Shown: positions 21,101 through 28,652 of the stretch, in pieces
Numbering within the stretch: the first letter of the stretch is position 1
Layout: each line of letters starts with the position of its first letter
Source: a virus
Length of the DNA stretch: 36,828 nucleotides
Direction: 5' to 3' (one strand)
Virus record (IMG/VR): IMGVR_UViG_3300028423_000812
Span: 1-36,828 of that record
Made by a program: the position numbers and the translations under genes
Notes under the pieces: generated by a model
What the model was told of the DNA's origin: nothing
Seen by the model: only the letters and a program-made list of their open reading frames with translations
The model's database searches: none

Positions 21101-22817
21101 TATATTTAGCCCTGTAAATGGTGTAGATTCATATGCATATGCAAATGTTAATATCGATGGCGCCATTGATCTAGGACAAATTCAATTTAATGGCCCAGGT
21201 CCTTATATCGCTAAAGGTTTAGAGCACAGTAATGGTTCTATCGCTAAATTTAATCAGCAAATTTCACCCAGTGAAGGAGAAATATATGGAAGCTTAAGGG
21301 TAGACTATGGTCAAGCATACACCCCAGCAGGTGAGGATATATTTATTGATATTGTAAATGTAGTTTCTAATGACGAAATACAAATTAAAGGAAGACCATA
21401 TTATATTGATGCAAATACTCAACAGCAGGTTGAATTAAATCCATCTGCAATTCCATTAGCAATTCAGTTGGCAGCAACGTATACATATATCGGGGGAGGA
21501 GTTAATTTGTACGATACCCTATTTACTCTGCTTTCAGCTAATTCATTTAATGAAACTCTTAAAAATAACCCTAATGAAATTGGTTATACCACAGTTAACG
21601 TTGATGGAACAGAGGTAGAGAATCAATACTCAATAGGAATTGATGATGGTAATGAAATTATAAAGGAGTCTGTTTTAGTTTCAAACCCTGATACAGACGC
21701 ACCAAAGGCTTTTAAACTAAGTAAAGAGACGATAGGTTTTAATATTGAAGAAGCAAATCCATATTACCCATTCTTAATTAGACATGGTGGCAAATACACT
21801 GTTGATTTAACGCCAGTTATTACGTTTACAGATGTGTATGGATTCAATAAAGTACTAAGAGATCATCGTGATTTTAATGCAGATCAAAGAGCGCTTAAGG
21901 AGCCTTACTATAAATTAAGTCTTTCTTCAAGTTATGAGGTCAATAAATCTCTTGCATACTATAAAAAGTTTAATAGACTTGGAGTTGCGTTTAATGTTGA
22001 CTTTATCAGCGATGATGGAACGCACGATAGGGATTGGGGAATGATTAAAAATCACTTCTATCACAAAATCAATGAAATCAATACACTTGGTGTTACTAAA
22101 CTTTCAGAGAGTAGTGAGTACTTACCTCAATATCCATTAATAAACGAGATTGCAATTGACAAAAGAAACATAAATGTGTTTAGGTCTTCGTGGGAAGATA
22201 ACTATTATGTTAGGTCTGCTGCAGGTGGTGAGTTTGAATTTATTCCTGGAACAATTTCAACATTAGAAGAAAAATCATATCTTGGTTCTTCTGCAATCAA
22301 GACAAAGGATTCATATTCTATTTATGAATTTACAGTATCTAACGTTACTACTGAATCAGAGCTTGATGAGATATTAAGGAACTCAAACAATAGTACAGAT
22401 GTTGTATTCTTTGAGGACGATACCAATATTTTTGCAGACTTTTATATGGATGGTTTAATTGCAAATGTAATTGGGGATGATGGTCTGGCAGAAACAATTA
22501 AAAAGTTTGTTGAGCCTGAAAAATCAGCAGGTGATAAAGACACAGTAACCGATGATGTTACGCTATATGCTTTGAATAATATGGTACCTCTATATGGTAT
22601 TGATAGTATTGAAATATTTACACGTAATTTTAAAGGTAGTGGCTCAGAAATTATTTCAACAAACTCAATAGATTTAATTGATAATGATGGATATATTAGC
22701 GATGAGAGTTTTACATATCGACTACACAGTAAAAAGTCACTCAATTTTAGACTAATATATAATAAAAAGCTAGGATATTCTTATAGCATAAGAGCCCTGA
22801 TAAAAATACAATCATAA
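15153..22817 (+). CDS. Giant virion protein with repeated Cys/Tyr-rich modules and a Calx-beta-like domain (probable tail fibre or adhesin)
   Basis: 2554 residues. The N-terminal third (about 5-890) has five or six diverged modules of roughly 100-150 residues with the pattern [VI]xYYx..., a Cys 10-15 residues on, another YY strand, then L-x-x-G-[IL]-x-L-[FY]. Examples are LVYYKQNTDPSTVC, ITVYYKSYNTIQDVY and IDLQYASIQDTYCG. A Calx-beta-like domain sits between the first two modules at about 115-230 (FNPSNATVTEGNTPQ to LNITDDEG). From about 900 the protein changes character and carries beta-rich and aromatic segments such as WLDLNVPKKFVIYRV and LEFMFDDPSANGYSVNRYF; this long part looks like a conserved virion protein. 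No enzyme motif was seen. A role in a tail fibre or host attachment is inferred from size, repeats and neighbours. The start has an A/T-rich leader and a promoter-like motif upstream. Confidence 0.65.
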   Translation: MAFSTLVYYKQNTDPSTVCNNSHDVPSGLTQHSGDQYIVYYDQNKAQDTGVSDGASLSDIVSNGLLIFGDSSLSGTTTVPVGSWASTPFDGTQSVNTDVFVGDNTLTYSTTCNSTITVAGFNPSNATVTEGNTPQSHQIPVVLQNYSSPVSLALQLNQSLSTVEPTDITIDQGSLNFSSNGTQAFTININSDTGSNNEVAVFDLVEKTSPSTGIVLSPSTYTLNITDDEGLTSPNGNSIITVYYKSYNTIQDVYGGNRCAGLHEVLYDTNGNSADQGNTSGTYKLYYDSNTGSGLTLAQLQSSGIKLFVDDAQGGNFTQKPESGYVSENPFDGSQIGTFDNYYLQQGRLVPDGEPQQCTGNGTPNPTTRLLEVYATDFDPSNPSDVYCDTSELIKTGLYYLHSEEFTTIEQLIYHVTYVDTSMDIYFSQNCPLPDPLVIADPLTPPPGVELFPFNVNMYVGDSLTEFYAYNPDTGWLQSEGKPTNFNSLTTVPNADPDSSPSSWVAWSCGPLNPNATQIDLQYASIQDTYCGNASTITYYYFNGGAPLSFQQILNTGQPLFTDLQSAIDYYYCPVSPQNLSPNGVYGEDNLYYHGYDPNQALNGDSPWLTQGSCILLNPTVRSIFVKVPQCDVTSITLEICEYPTDEIEVFYSAGIELNLLQIARNGIDLYTTSDGALNSDTSKLILGSENLTQIKAGDSDNSIESDEYFFYRFNNGAYYYEGANGEHTIIGPNLTMDPRKCLPLNRPLITLNEEVDTGGFNVFYAFYACQPSTPSQSGYTFNNYAFYVIDGLHQDGDTSVISDLIAEMKVSNNLVLAGETNGSCQCLEYVHKIKAIDFGSALSFLSNYYPNIVDANPVEIGIGSQQTVTLYPNCTDCRDEVNGTLYEMPEYDTPEIQEPGPNMDIEKNYKLDNVSKPLLRTNPKLSTNVKLVVDSQDNIYLDSFNANQNLADSKYKRYELSEDSNYAYDLARYYSNTNTPIDSTFDVLREYSDLSVHDQYRKQLEEEYQYGTKLNASKLYDEEYRLLAPIWLDLNVPKKFVIYRVNDPGPVTTLGDGSNDKLDRVLQLVKNSQIVKVFDLSKQSAIGKYLRSHVQDEFFPESTLTITMEEGEKSTYNGIDLIKGGFVEKGEYIYNDFVRKDLSMTDANDFITDGFRRNKVASANLINLEFMFDDPSANGYSVNRYFGLYVDDFESGVGEVAYTQNGIIKFKSIQSNMDSLDTTFAIPEHRLLKDTGLLAFAKIKEDFYTLDPLNSYDAKRFNVSINTDSSEIESKLGIFNKGVSASFIENKAADSDYIKFQIIEAPATNDIVKVSMIKKESVRFKLIKNVNSETLTITDFLGNYIEWTSGIDANDTWNNLYNHWADIEGHVDGTSPIRPAPNQSEIDFYNRYELDLEIDTQIKSIVFTERKSNLVDNQLYVTSSGSSLIAQDEIYTNVDPLIGNFFADGTGSLPKKRFTDSTFSALGSNTDIAFALAGAIRNNSDFDAYNIGDNVYVKSKVNGYNLRNAVLLVGALNQNQFIRLENEDINNDLNLSDEILTLFDSYYLTGGNSAGKSIYATSETADVINVGDFLPTQYPNAFNEILHIAEDTVNRNGEQVKLILKEKTTLSSKDYDIYFKNKVTLGLFSAYNVYDMDFDFYDTSNSELKELNLETSENISYTPYEYAKNPQTGSNTLSEDVVIGPGFDEDPITYFANLLPLLQGEDPDSIATGKISSEYDRLNENYTKEYSTNSRIVPFINKWVLKDSMTVREEPYHLNVNEAFGRTNFSPDLTVEGRNPNAFTHEWFYIDNWPTYFNPPTLSIDNLSAYSDDFNKGFSYVNFANDFEITKSIFKSTRYDYFDRLMVSEGTETTVQIDDNGNILNPTFWSKTNLTRKYTIIGGGSEVDFGSTVFKGLKFFFKKRKDGGASVATEFVKNSDFNGYRFSILAKTKTGSTTNSVDYEFIKNDTFKFIILFIEINVDDASIGFINRKLLYELNNKIIFSPVNGVDSYAYANVNIDGAIDLGQIQFNGPGPYIAKGLEHSNGSIAKFNQQISPSEGEIYGSLRVDYGQAYTPAGEDIFIDIVNVVSNDEIQIKGRPYYIDANTQQQVELNPSAIPLAIQLAATYTYIGGGVNLYDTLFTLLSANSFNETLKNNPNEIGYTTVNVDGTEVENQYSIGIDDGNEIIKESVLVSNPDTDAPKAFKLSKETIGFNIEEANPYYPFLIRHGGKYTVDLTPVITFTDVYGFNKVLRDHRDFNADQRALKEPYYKLSLSSSYEVNKSLAYYKKFNRLGVAFNVDFISDDGTHDRDWGMIKNHFYHKINEINTLGVTKLSESSEYLPQYPLINEIAIDKRNINVFRSSWEDNYYVRSAAGGEFEFIPGTISTLEEKSYLGSSAIKTKDSYSIYEFTVSNVTTESELDEILRNSNNSTDVVFFEDDTNIFADFYMDGLIANVIGDDGLAETIKKFVEPEKSAGDKDTVTDDVTLYALNNMVPLYGIDSIEIFTRNFKGSGSEIISTNSIDLIDNDGYISDESFTYRLHSKKSLNFRLIYNKKLGYSYSIRALIKIQS
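15165..17822 (+). repeat. Tandem diverged Cys/Tyr-rich protein modules
   Basis: Coding region for the repeated modules of the giant protein. Module starts can be placed near protein residues 5, 240, 368, 515, 630 and 755. Each starts with a beta-strand containing adjacent Tyr residues, has one or more Cys, and has a Leu-rich helix before a G-[IL]-x-[LF] strand. The DNA repeats are too diverged to see at base level, so boundaries are approximate. Confidence 0.45.
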
Positions 22818-22820
22818 TAA

Positions 22821-24743
22821 ATGTCAATCAATATACAAGAAATACTCTATCCAAGTGATAGCGATTCTATAAAGTGGGGAAAGGTTAACTATAACTTTGA
22901 CCAGATCTTGGCAGCTGGAGGAAAGGAGGGCCCTAAGGGTGAAAAAGGAGCCTCAGGACTTACGGGTGCAGTTGGACCTAAAGGTGAAAAGGGAACTAAA
23001 GGTGATGAGGGTGTTAAAGGTGAAACTGGAACATCGACTAATTATTGGGACCAATTTGCAAGTACCTTAAATGGCGCAGATGCATGGGTAGTTAAACCTA
23101 AGAATGAGGCAAATCCAAATAAAGCTAACCAAACCGCGGTTATTATTGGAGATTCAACATATGACTTTGGAAACAATGATGGTATTTTAGACACAGCTGC
23201 ACAACTTTCAGTATTTACTGATTCTGCGTTTGCATATGCACAAAAATGGGGACCAACCAGTGGAAATGATAACTTAACAATTAGAGGTGAGGATGGTGCC
23301 GGGGGCCAATCACCGGCGACTAAGTGGATTATTCAACCAGAAGGTCAAGCAACAGACACTGAAATTCTAATAAATGCAAAACTAATCAACATTGCTTCAG
23401 ATGGAAATGTTGAAATTAACGCGGCAGACGACGTTTCAATCACTGGAAATGGAGTAACTAACATACACAATGATGGTACAGACGTTTCAGGTTACCTTGA
23501 TGTTACAGGAGCTGCTAATTTTGACGATTATGTTTCTGTTAATTCAACCAGCTATTTAAAGGTCCCGGTTGGAACAACAGCACAAAGAGATCCTTCAATA
23601 TTTACGTCAACTACTGGTATGATTAGATATAACAGTACTACTGGTAAATTTGAAGGTTATACTGGAACATGGAGGGATTTTCATAGATTATCAAATACTC
23701 AAAAATCTGTCTACGTTTCGGTAGAGCAAGATAGCGATTATGCAGATAGTGAGAGTCTTAAAATTAATCTTGTTGCTCAAGGAAATAAGATGGTTAGTGT
23801 TTCAAACACTGAAGTAAAGATTAAAGATACTAACGAAGCAGATGTAATTAAAACAAGTAATACGGCTGTTGATGTTTATCAAGACGTTAAAATAGATAGT
23901 GGACATGATATTTATATTCTTGGAAATGATGAAGGAATAATTTATCCTGCTGGAGGTTTTAAACCAGCGGGGACTCCACCTGTCGGAACATCAACATATT
24001 CTTCACCAAGTAATGGTTCGGCTGAATTAACGAGAAACTTGAACGACTATTTCTACATGGATTCTTATTCACCTGCAGCTGCAAGTGGTGATGGGGATGT
24101 TTTAGGCTTTTTAGAGGGAGGAGCAACTCTAAACTGGTTTAATCAAGCAATTGGAAGTGATGATTTTATAAAAGAAAGTGGAACAAAAGTAACATACACT
24201 AAGGTCGGAAGAAATGTAATGGTTAATGGCTATTATGAATTGTCTCTTGATCCTAACTGGAGATCAAGAATGTCTACAGCTGGAGCAAGTGATCCTAACG
24301 ATGTTTTAGTAATAGGATTAGGAGAAGATGTAGGTACTACAACTTCACCCTCTCAGTTTCCTTTCTTTAATGATAGCGATAGTCCTATCTACGTTGATGT
24401 AGAAATGTGGGATGTTAATATTTCTTCAATTGTAGCTACCGGATCTCAAACAACCACCGTCATTAAACCGTATTCAAATGTTGATGTCTTTGGGTTAATA
24501 AAACCTGGAAAAAGATATATTGAATTATATTATGTAAACAAAGAAACTTTAACAAGTGCCACAGGTAATGTAGATTATGTGAAGAATCCTTTGGTTCCAT
24601 ATCAATTAGGACCCGTCACTACTACACCTATGAAAATTACGTTTAGTTTTAATATGCCAACAATCGTAAATACCGGTAGAACATCATATAGCACTGGTGG
24701 TGGTGTTCAATCGGGTGGTGGTGGCTCTCAATTTGGTAGTTGA
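22821..24743 (+). CDS. Collagen-like tail fibre protein
   Basis: 640 residues, starting 3 nt after the preceding stop. Residues 1-30 (INIQEILYPSDSDSIKWGKV then NYNFDQIL) resemble the N-terminus of the fibre-like protein at 8941, a likely attachment module. Residues 34-72 are 13 uninterrupted Gly-X-Y triplets rich in PKGEKG, which predicts a collagen-like triple helix. A beta-helical or trimeric shaft follows, with a common fibre motif near 260-285 (GMIRYNSTTGKFEGYTGTW). The C-terminal domain (about 440-620) is beta-rich, and the last 20 residues are Gly/Ser-rich (GGGVQSGGGGSQFGS). It is probably a trimeric tail fibre or fibre tip that binds the host surface. Confidence 0.7.
   Translation: MSINIQEILYPSDSDSIKWGKVNYNFDQILAAGGKEGPKGEKGASGLTGAVGPKGEKGTKGDEGVKGETGTSTNYWDQFASTLNGADAWVVKPKNEANPNKANQTAVIIGDSTYDFGNNDGILDTAAQLSVFTDSAFAYAQKWGPTSGNDNLTIRGEDGAGGQSPATKWIIQPEGQATDTEILINAKLINIASDGNVEINAADDVSITGNGVTNIHNDGTDVSGYLDVTGAANFDDYVSVNSTSYLKVPVGTTAQRDPSIFTSTTGMIRYNSTTGKFEGYTGTWRDFHRLSNTQKSVYVSVEQDSDYADSESLKINLVAQGNKMVSVSNTEVKIKDTNEADVIKTSNTAVDVYQDVKIDSGHDIYILGNDEGIIYPAGGFKPAGTPPVGTSTYSSPSNGSAELTRNLNDYFYMDSYSPAAASGDGDVLGFLEGGATLNWFNQAIGSDDFIKESGTKVTYTKVGRNVMVNGYYELSLDPNWRSRMSTAGASDPNDVLVIGLGEDVGTTTSPSQFPFFNDSDSPIYVDVEMWDVNISSIVATGSQTTTVIKPYSNVDVFGLIKPGKRYIELYYVNKETLTSATGNVDYVKNPLVPYQLGPVTTTPMKITFSFNMPTIVNTGRTSYSTGGGVQSGGGGSQFGS
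22920..23036 (+). repeat. Collagen-like Gly-X-Y repeat (13 triplets)
   Basis: Every third codon is glycine over 39 codons, with repeated P-K-G-E-K-G and lysine/glutamate pairs that can stabilise a triple helix without hydroxyproline. Such tracts vary in length between related phages. Confidence 0.85.
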
Positions 24744-24775
24744 AGTAGGCTATAAATTTAACATATGAATTACTT

Positions 24776-24845
24776 ATGAATAATATACAACTTCTTTAAG
24801 AATCTCGATACAAAGACACTTGCCTTTATCGGAGGAGCCATTCTA
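24776..24845 (+). other. Possible frameshifted N-terminus (MNNIQLL +1 KNLDTK...) of the downstream membrane protein
   Basis: An ATG at 24776 opens a frame of seven codons ending CTT CTT TAA (24791-24799). If the ribosome skips one T, reading goes on as AAG AAT CTC... in frame with the gene at 24846 and adds 23 residues. These complete a hydrophobic helix (TLAFIGGAILMLFMM). The slip site CUU UAA G resembles the CUU UGA C site of bacterial prfB. A one-base homopolymer error in TTT would give the same picture. In the downstream frame an in-frame TGA lies at 24777-24779 and no ATG occurs before 24846. Confidence 0.4.
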
Positions 24846-25598
24846 ATGCTCTTCATGATGAGACAATGTAACACTATCTCAAACTTAAAGGAAGACCTAG
24901 AGTTTCAAAAGGAGGTTTCAGCAACCAATTTCAATAATTATCTTGCCGCAAACGATTCAATTGAATATTTTGAAAATGAACTTGGAGATAAAGTTGCTAA
25001 AATTTCAAGCTTTGAATTTCAAATAAGCGACTTAAAGAAAACAAATATTGACATTACCAATAAATACGTCAAGGTTCTTGGTTTAAATGAGGATCTAAAA
25101 GGTGTTAATTCTCTTCTTTCAGCAAATATAAAATTAAAAGACAGTTTATTAGCTCTTGCCGCTGTGACTAAGATTGATGATTTAACCGGTAAAGTTGACT
25201 TTAAGAAGAATGATAATTTCGGCTCTGGAAATACTCGCAATGTTATCGGAGATTTAACTGTTACATATGACACGATAAACAAGAGTTTTTACAGTACTCC
25301 AGTAAATCTTACAATCTCGCAAACTCTTTCACTGAGAGCGGCAATTGAAGATGAAGACGGAAGAGATATGCTTAAAATTTCAAGTTCTTATCCTGGAATG
25401 ACTATTACTGGGATTGAGAATATTAATTTAGTTAATGACAGATTGAATAAAGAAAATAAGATAGATAAAAAGTCCGGTTTTAATATTGGTATGGGAGTTG
25501 GCTATGGAATTAATCTAGACCCAACTAATCAATCAATAACCTATGGGCCAACAATAAACGTTGGTTTATATTGGTCTCCGGCATGGTTAAGATTTTAA
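24846..25598 (+). CDS. Membrane-anchored coiled-coil protein with beta-rich C-terminus (possible spanin-like role)
   Basis: 250 residues from the first ATG; the true N-terminus may lie upstream through a frameshift from 24776. The first residues (MLFMMRQC) look like the end of a transmembrane helix whose first half is encoded just upstream. A coiled coil follows at about 10-90 (LKEDLEFQKEV, IKLKDSLLAL), then a middle region, and a C-terminal beta segment (FNIGMGVGYGI...YGPTINVGLYWSPAWLRF) with alternating hydrophobic residues and a terminal Phe, as in outer-membrane-type strands. An anchor plus coiled coil plus envelope-facing end suggests an envelope-spanning lysis protein or a similar membrane role; this is inference. 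The sequence GGAGGAG 9 nt before this ATG is a good Shine-Dalgarno match, unusual here, but it also encodes Gly-Gly in the extended frame. Confidence 0.55.
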   Translation: MLFMMRQCNTISNLKEDLEFQKEVSATNFNNYLAANDSIEYFENELGDKVAKISSFEFQISDLKKTNIDITNKYVKVLGLNEDLKGVNSLLSANIKLKDSLLALAAVTKIDDLTGKVDFKKNDNFGSGNTRNVIGDLTVTYDTINKSFYSTPVNLTISQTLSLRAAIEDEDGRDMLKISSSYPGMTITGIENINLVNDRLNKENKIDKKSGFNIGMGVGYGINLDPTNQSITYGPTINVGLYWSPAWLRF

Positions 25599-25599
25599 T

Positions 25600-27705
25600 A
25601 TGGCACAATCATCAACATACTTTAGAATTGACGAAGATGTACTTTTAGAATTCATCTATCACGATCAGGCTAATCCAACTCTATACGATATTGAAGTGGA
25701 TGATAATGGTAGTGAAATAAAAGTACTAGATACAGTTGACGGTGATGCGTTTTCAAAGAGGCATTTAATACATGAACTCGGTGGAGATGTCGTAAACTTT
25801 GATGTGACATATTCTTCAGGGTATTTAGCAATTGAAAATTTTGCAGCACGAAAATTAATGCTACAGGTCGGTAAAACTTATAAATTCAATTTAGGGGATG
25901 GAACGGGAAGTTATGTTCCGACTGCAGCTAACTTTAAAATAAGTGGAGCCCTTGGAATTGCTAGTTATTCTGTAGTAAACGGCAACACAATATTGACATA
26001 CATACCAACTGAATTAGGTTCAGTTGAATACTATTATGATGATTCAACTTTTCTATTAAAGGGAGGTACCATAAACGTATCAGAAAAGGCAAATCCATTA
26101 TTTGCAACACCTGACGAGGACACTGGAAATGACATTAATCAATTAAGAGGTAGATTTCATGCAGTAAAAGTACCTTCAGAATCAACAAAATGGGCACTTC
26201 TTGGATATGACTCAACTGGAGCATATGAAACATTTAACTATATTAATAATGACTCAGAGTGGATCGGAGGTAATGAGACTGATCTAAATAATTCACAATC
26301 AGCTGCATTTACGGCAATTAACTTTATTAGATACGATAAGATTAGGCTTCATTTTAGAAGTGGTTATAATTTTGCAAGCCGAGGTTATGGAGGATTCTTA
26401 TTTCAAGTCTTAACAGACAGGGTTGGTGGAGTTCAGAACAATTTAACACAGCTCGTCTATTTAAATCAAAGTAATTATGAGATTTCAAATCCAAAACCAT
26501 TTGTTTTAGGTGAAACTCTTTTTGCTAAGTTCATTGAGATCAAAATACCGACAGTACTTGCAAATCAAAACCCAGAGTTTAATGATTTCTTTTATGGTGA
26601 TGGCACAACAGGAAGTTCAGACCTAGATCCAACATCAAACTATGGAATTAAGTTTAGTTTAATTGATAGAATTTCAACAGAGTCAGGTTTTGATTACATT
26701 CATTTAGGTGAGGAAAATGCTTTTACGATTTCACGTGAAGATGAATACCAAGATTTTACAGTTGTGATCGAAGATGCAAATGATGGTGACTACTTTAAAA
26801 TTTATGGTGAACGTGATGGTAGCGCTAGCGCATTTGAGGCATACATACTAAACCGTATTAATACAAGTTCAGATGATATTATTGTACTGTATGAAGTTGA
26901 AACATACGAACAGATTGGCTTAAGCCAAGTTAAAACATTCGATACTACATTTACACAGGCAGAAGACTTTGATGCTCCGATTTTATATCGACCTGTAATA
27001 ATGAACTCAAGTGTTGCTGTTAATTTTTCAATTGACGTAACGATGAGAATTTACAACGAAACAGATAACACTCAAATTGTAAAGCGTGCAAGCTTAACAG
27101 TAAATCAAGCCGCTAAATATGGTAAGAATTTAGGTAGCGTTAAAATTTCGGGTAATAATTCGACCACTGAGGTCTTTAATACGTTACCAAACCTATCCCA
27201 AAACAGAAGTATTAGAGATGCAATTGAGGCAACAATACCAAGAACAACTAAAAAGGTTAAGACGTTTATTGAAAGGTTTAATGTAGTTGCAACTTCAAAT
27301 CCAGCTGAGGCTTCAATTAGTAGCATTGATCAATTAAATGAGATTAGTGAAAGATTTTTTAGCAGTCCTAACTTTGTAACATCAGATCAGTTACAAATTG
27401 GAATTTATCCAATGGCATCTTATTTCAAGTTTAAGATTGCAAGAAAGAATGGAGATGACTATGAGTTTATTGACTTTAGTTCAGTTGAAAACATGACTCT
27501 TAACTTTGTTGATGGTAAGGTTCGCAAGAGATTTAATCATATACAAAACAAGGATATTGATATGAGTGCAGGTGAGATTCTATTTAAGATTGACGCTGGA
27601 AACGTAACTGAAATTAGAAGTATGGCTACTCGTACATTTTATATTGGTCTTGATAATGGTAGCGAGGAAACTGCAGTTATCAAAGGAAGATTTACAGTTG
27701 AATAA
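25600..27705 (+). CDS. Virion structural protein of unknown function
   Basis: 701 residues, beginning one base after the preceding stop and sharing one base with the next start (TAATG). The sequence is beta-rich, with many Asn, Asp and aromatic residues and no Cys-based or catalytic motif. The N-terminal ~165 residues (TYFRIDEDVLLEFIYHDQAN at the start) look like one beta domain. A predicted helical patch with basic residues lies near 535-560 (RSIRDAIEATIPRTTKKVKT). Its place between the fibre genes and the tail-tube-fold gene supports a tail or baseplate component. I do not recognise the family. Confidence 0.5.
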   Translation: MAQSSTYFRIDEDVLLEFIYHDQANPTLYDIEVDDNGSEIKVLDTVDGDAFSKRHLIHELGGDVVNFDVTYSSGYLAIENFAARKLMLQVGKTYKFNLGDGTGSYVPTAANFKISGALGIASYSVVNGNTILTYIPTELGSVEYYYDDSTFLLKGGTINVSEKANPLFATPDEDTGNDINQLRGRFHAVKVPSESTKWALLGYDSTGAYETFNYINNDSEWIGGNETDLNNSQSAAFTAINFIRYDKIRLHFRSGYNFASRGYGGFLFQVLTDRVGGVQNNLTQLVYLNQSNYEISNPKPFVLGETLFAKFIEIKIPTVLANQNPEFNDFFYGDGTTGSSDLDPTSNYGIKFSLIDRISTESGFDYIHLGEENAFTISREDEYQDFTVVIEDANDGDYFKIYGERDGSASAFEAYILNRINTSSDDIIVLYEVETYEQIGLSQVKTFDTTFTQAEDFDAPILYRPVIMNSSVAVNFSIDVTMRIYNETDNTQIVKRASLTVNQAAKYGKNLGSVKISGNNSTTEVFNTLPNLSQNRSIRDAIEATIPRTTKKVKTFIERFNVVATSNPAEASISSIDQLNEISERFFSSPNFVTSDQLQIGIYPMASYFKFKIARKNGDDYEFIDFSSVENMTLNFVDGKVRKRFNHIQNKDIDMSAGEILFKIDAGNVTEIRSMATRTFYIGLDNGSEETAVIKGRFTVE

Positions 27706-28256
27706 TGATACTAAACAGTCGAAATAACACATATGATTTTAGATTCCCTAGGAAGTTTATTCCAGAGGAAGTTGTCCAGAAGTATAAGAAGTATTTGGAA
27801 AAAATACCCGGTAACTTACTTGCAGAACCAGTTGATTTTATCAATTATTCAATTCAAGGTTTAAATGTACCTGGAATTAGTTTTGATCCTGTAACCCAAA
27901 GTGATTGGGATGGAACTACACGCTATCATAGAGGAGCAATACCGATTCAAAATACAGTTGAACGGCAATTTACAGTAAGTTTTCAACTACTTGATGGGTT
28001 TATTAATTATTGGATAATGCAAGATACTTTATTGTATTATTATGCACGGTCAACCGAAGAACCATTTACACAAGATTTAACGATGAGGGTGCTTGATGCT
28101 GAAGGCGCAAGTGTTGCTTACTTTAAGTTTGAAAATCCAATTATGAACTCAATCAACGAACTAAATTTAAACATGAGTGAAAACGTGGCAGAGTTTAGTA
28201 CATTTGAAGTAACTTTCTTTTATAACAAGATAAATATAGAACTAGAAATACAATAA
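27705..28256 (+). CDS. Tail-tube-fold protein (T4 gp19/gp48/gp54-like)
   Basis: 183 residues, near T4 gp19 (163). The pattern fits the tail-tube fold: an N-terminal helix, a strand NYSIQGLNVPGISFDP, a charged loop, then RQFTVSFQLLDGFINYWIMQ (about 87-106) and a final strand pair ending EFSTFEVTFFYNKI. T4 gp19 ends in the same way (TFEVTLALDYW). Such proteins stack into the tube inside the contractile sheath, or cap the baseplate hub (gp48 and gp54 share the fold). The position next to fibre genes and away from a sheath gene makes a hub or baseplate tube protein as likely as the main tube protein. The start overlaps the previous stop by one base. Confidence 0.5.
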   Translation: MILNSRNNTYDFRFPRKFIPEEVVQKYKKYLEKIPGNLLAEPVDFINYSIQGLNVPGISFDPVTQSDWDGTTRYHRGAIPIQNTVERQFTVSFQLLDGFINYWIMQDTLLYYYARSTEEPFTQDLTMRVLDAEGASVAYFKFENPIMNSINELNLNMSENVAEFSTFEVTFFYNKINIELEIQ

Positions 28257-28261
28257 CTAAA

Positions 28262-28642
28262 ATGAGCAATACAATTAAAACTTTCAACGAATATTTAATC
28301 GAACAACAGGTGACTGAGTCCGACCTTAAGATTTTAACCGAAGGTCTACAGGAAGAATGGACTGATGAACTAGAAGAAAAGGTTGACGCTGCACTTGATC
28401 AATTTATTTTAGAATATACTGGTGATAATGGTGAGATCGATATCGAAAAATTCAATAGTGAGTTAACTAACGAAGGTGTATTAGGTTCTGTGTTTGGTGG
28501 TTTAACTGGATTTGCGCTTGGTAAAACAATTGGTAAAACTATTGCTAAGGTACTTGGAATCCAAAAGGGTGTTTTATATGACTTATTAACTTCAAGACTA
28601 GTTGGGGCCGCTTTAGGTGCTGCAATAGGTAAAAGATTTTAA
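28262..28642 (+). CDS. Small glycine-zipper protein with capsid-targeting-like N-terminus
   Basis: 126 residues. The first 15 residues (SNTIKTFNEYLIEQ) resemble the T4 capsid targeting sequence (of the type MKTYQEFIAE) that sends internal proteins into the prohead and is removed by the gp21 protease after a [LI]-x-E motif. A second site of this type (ILTEG) occurs at about 24-28. The acidic middle is followed by a glycine-zipper hydrophobic C-terminus (GSVFGGLTGFALGKTIGKTI and AALGAAIGKRF) that could insert in or cross a membrane. It may be a head-packaged protein ejected with DNA. A role near the inner membrane during injection is speculation. Confidence 0.55.
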   Translation: MSNTIKTFNEYLIEQQVTESDLKILTEGLQEEWTDELEEKVDAALDQFILEYTGDNGEIDIEKFNSELTNEGVLGSVFGGLTGFALGKTIGKTIAKVLGIQKGVLYDLLTSRLVGAALGAAIGKRF

Positions 28643-28650
28643 AAGATTTT
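28631..28650 (+). repeat. Tandem 10-bp repeat AAAAGATTTT x2 at a gene junction
   Basis: Two exact head-to-tail copies span the stop codon of the glycine-zipper gene and the leader of the RuvC-like gene. The likely cause is a local duplication; no function is evident. Confidence 0.6.
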
Positions 28651-28652
28651 AA

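Noticed and set aside
24831-24837. GGAGGAG as a true Shine-Dalgarno fixing the start at 24846
   Set aside because: Other genes in the window start without such a site, and these bases encode Gly-Gly within a hydrophobic helix that continues into the gene. It could still assist internal initiation, so the start is left open.
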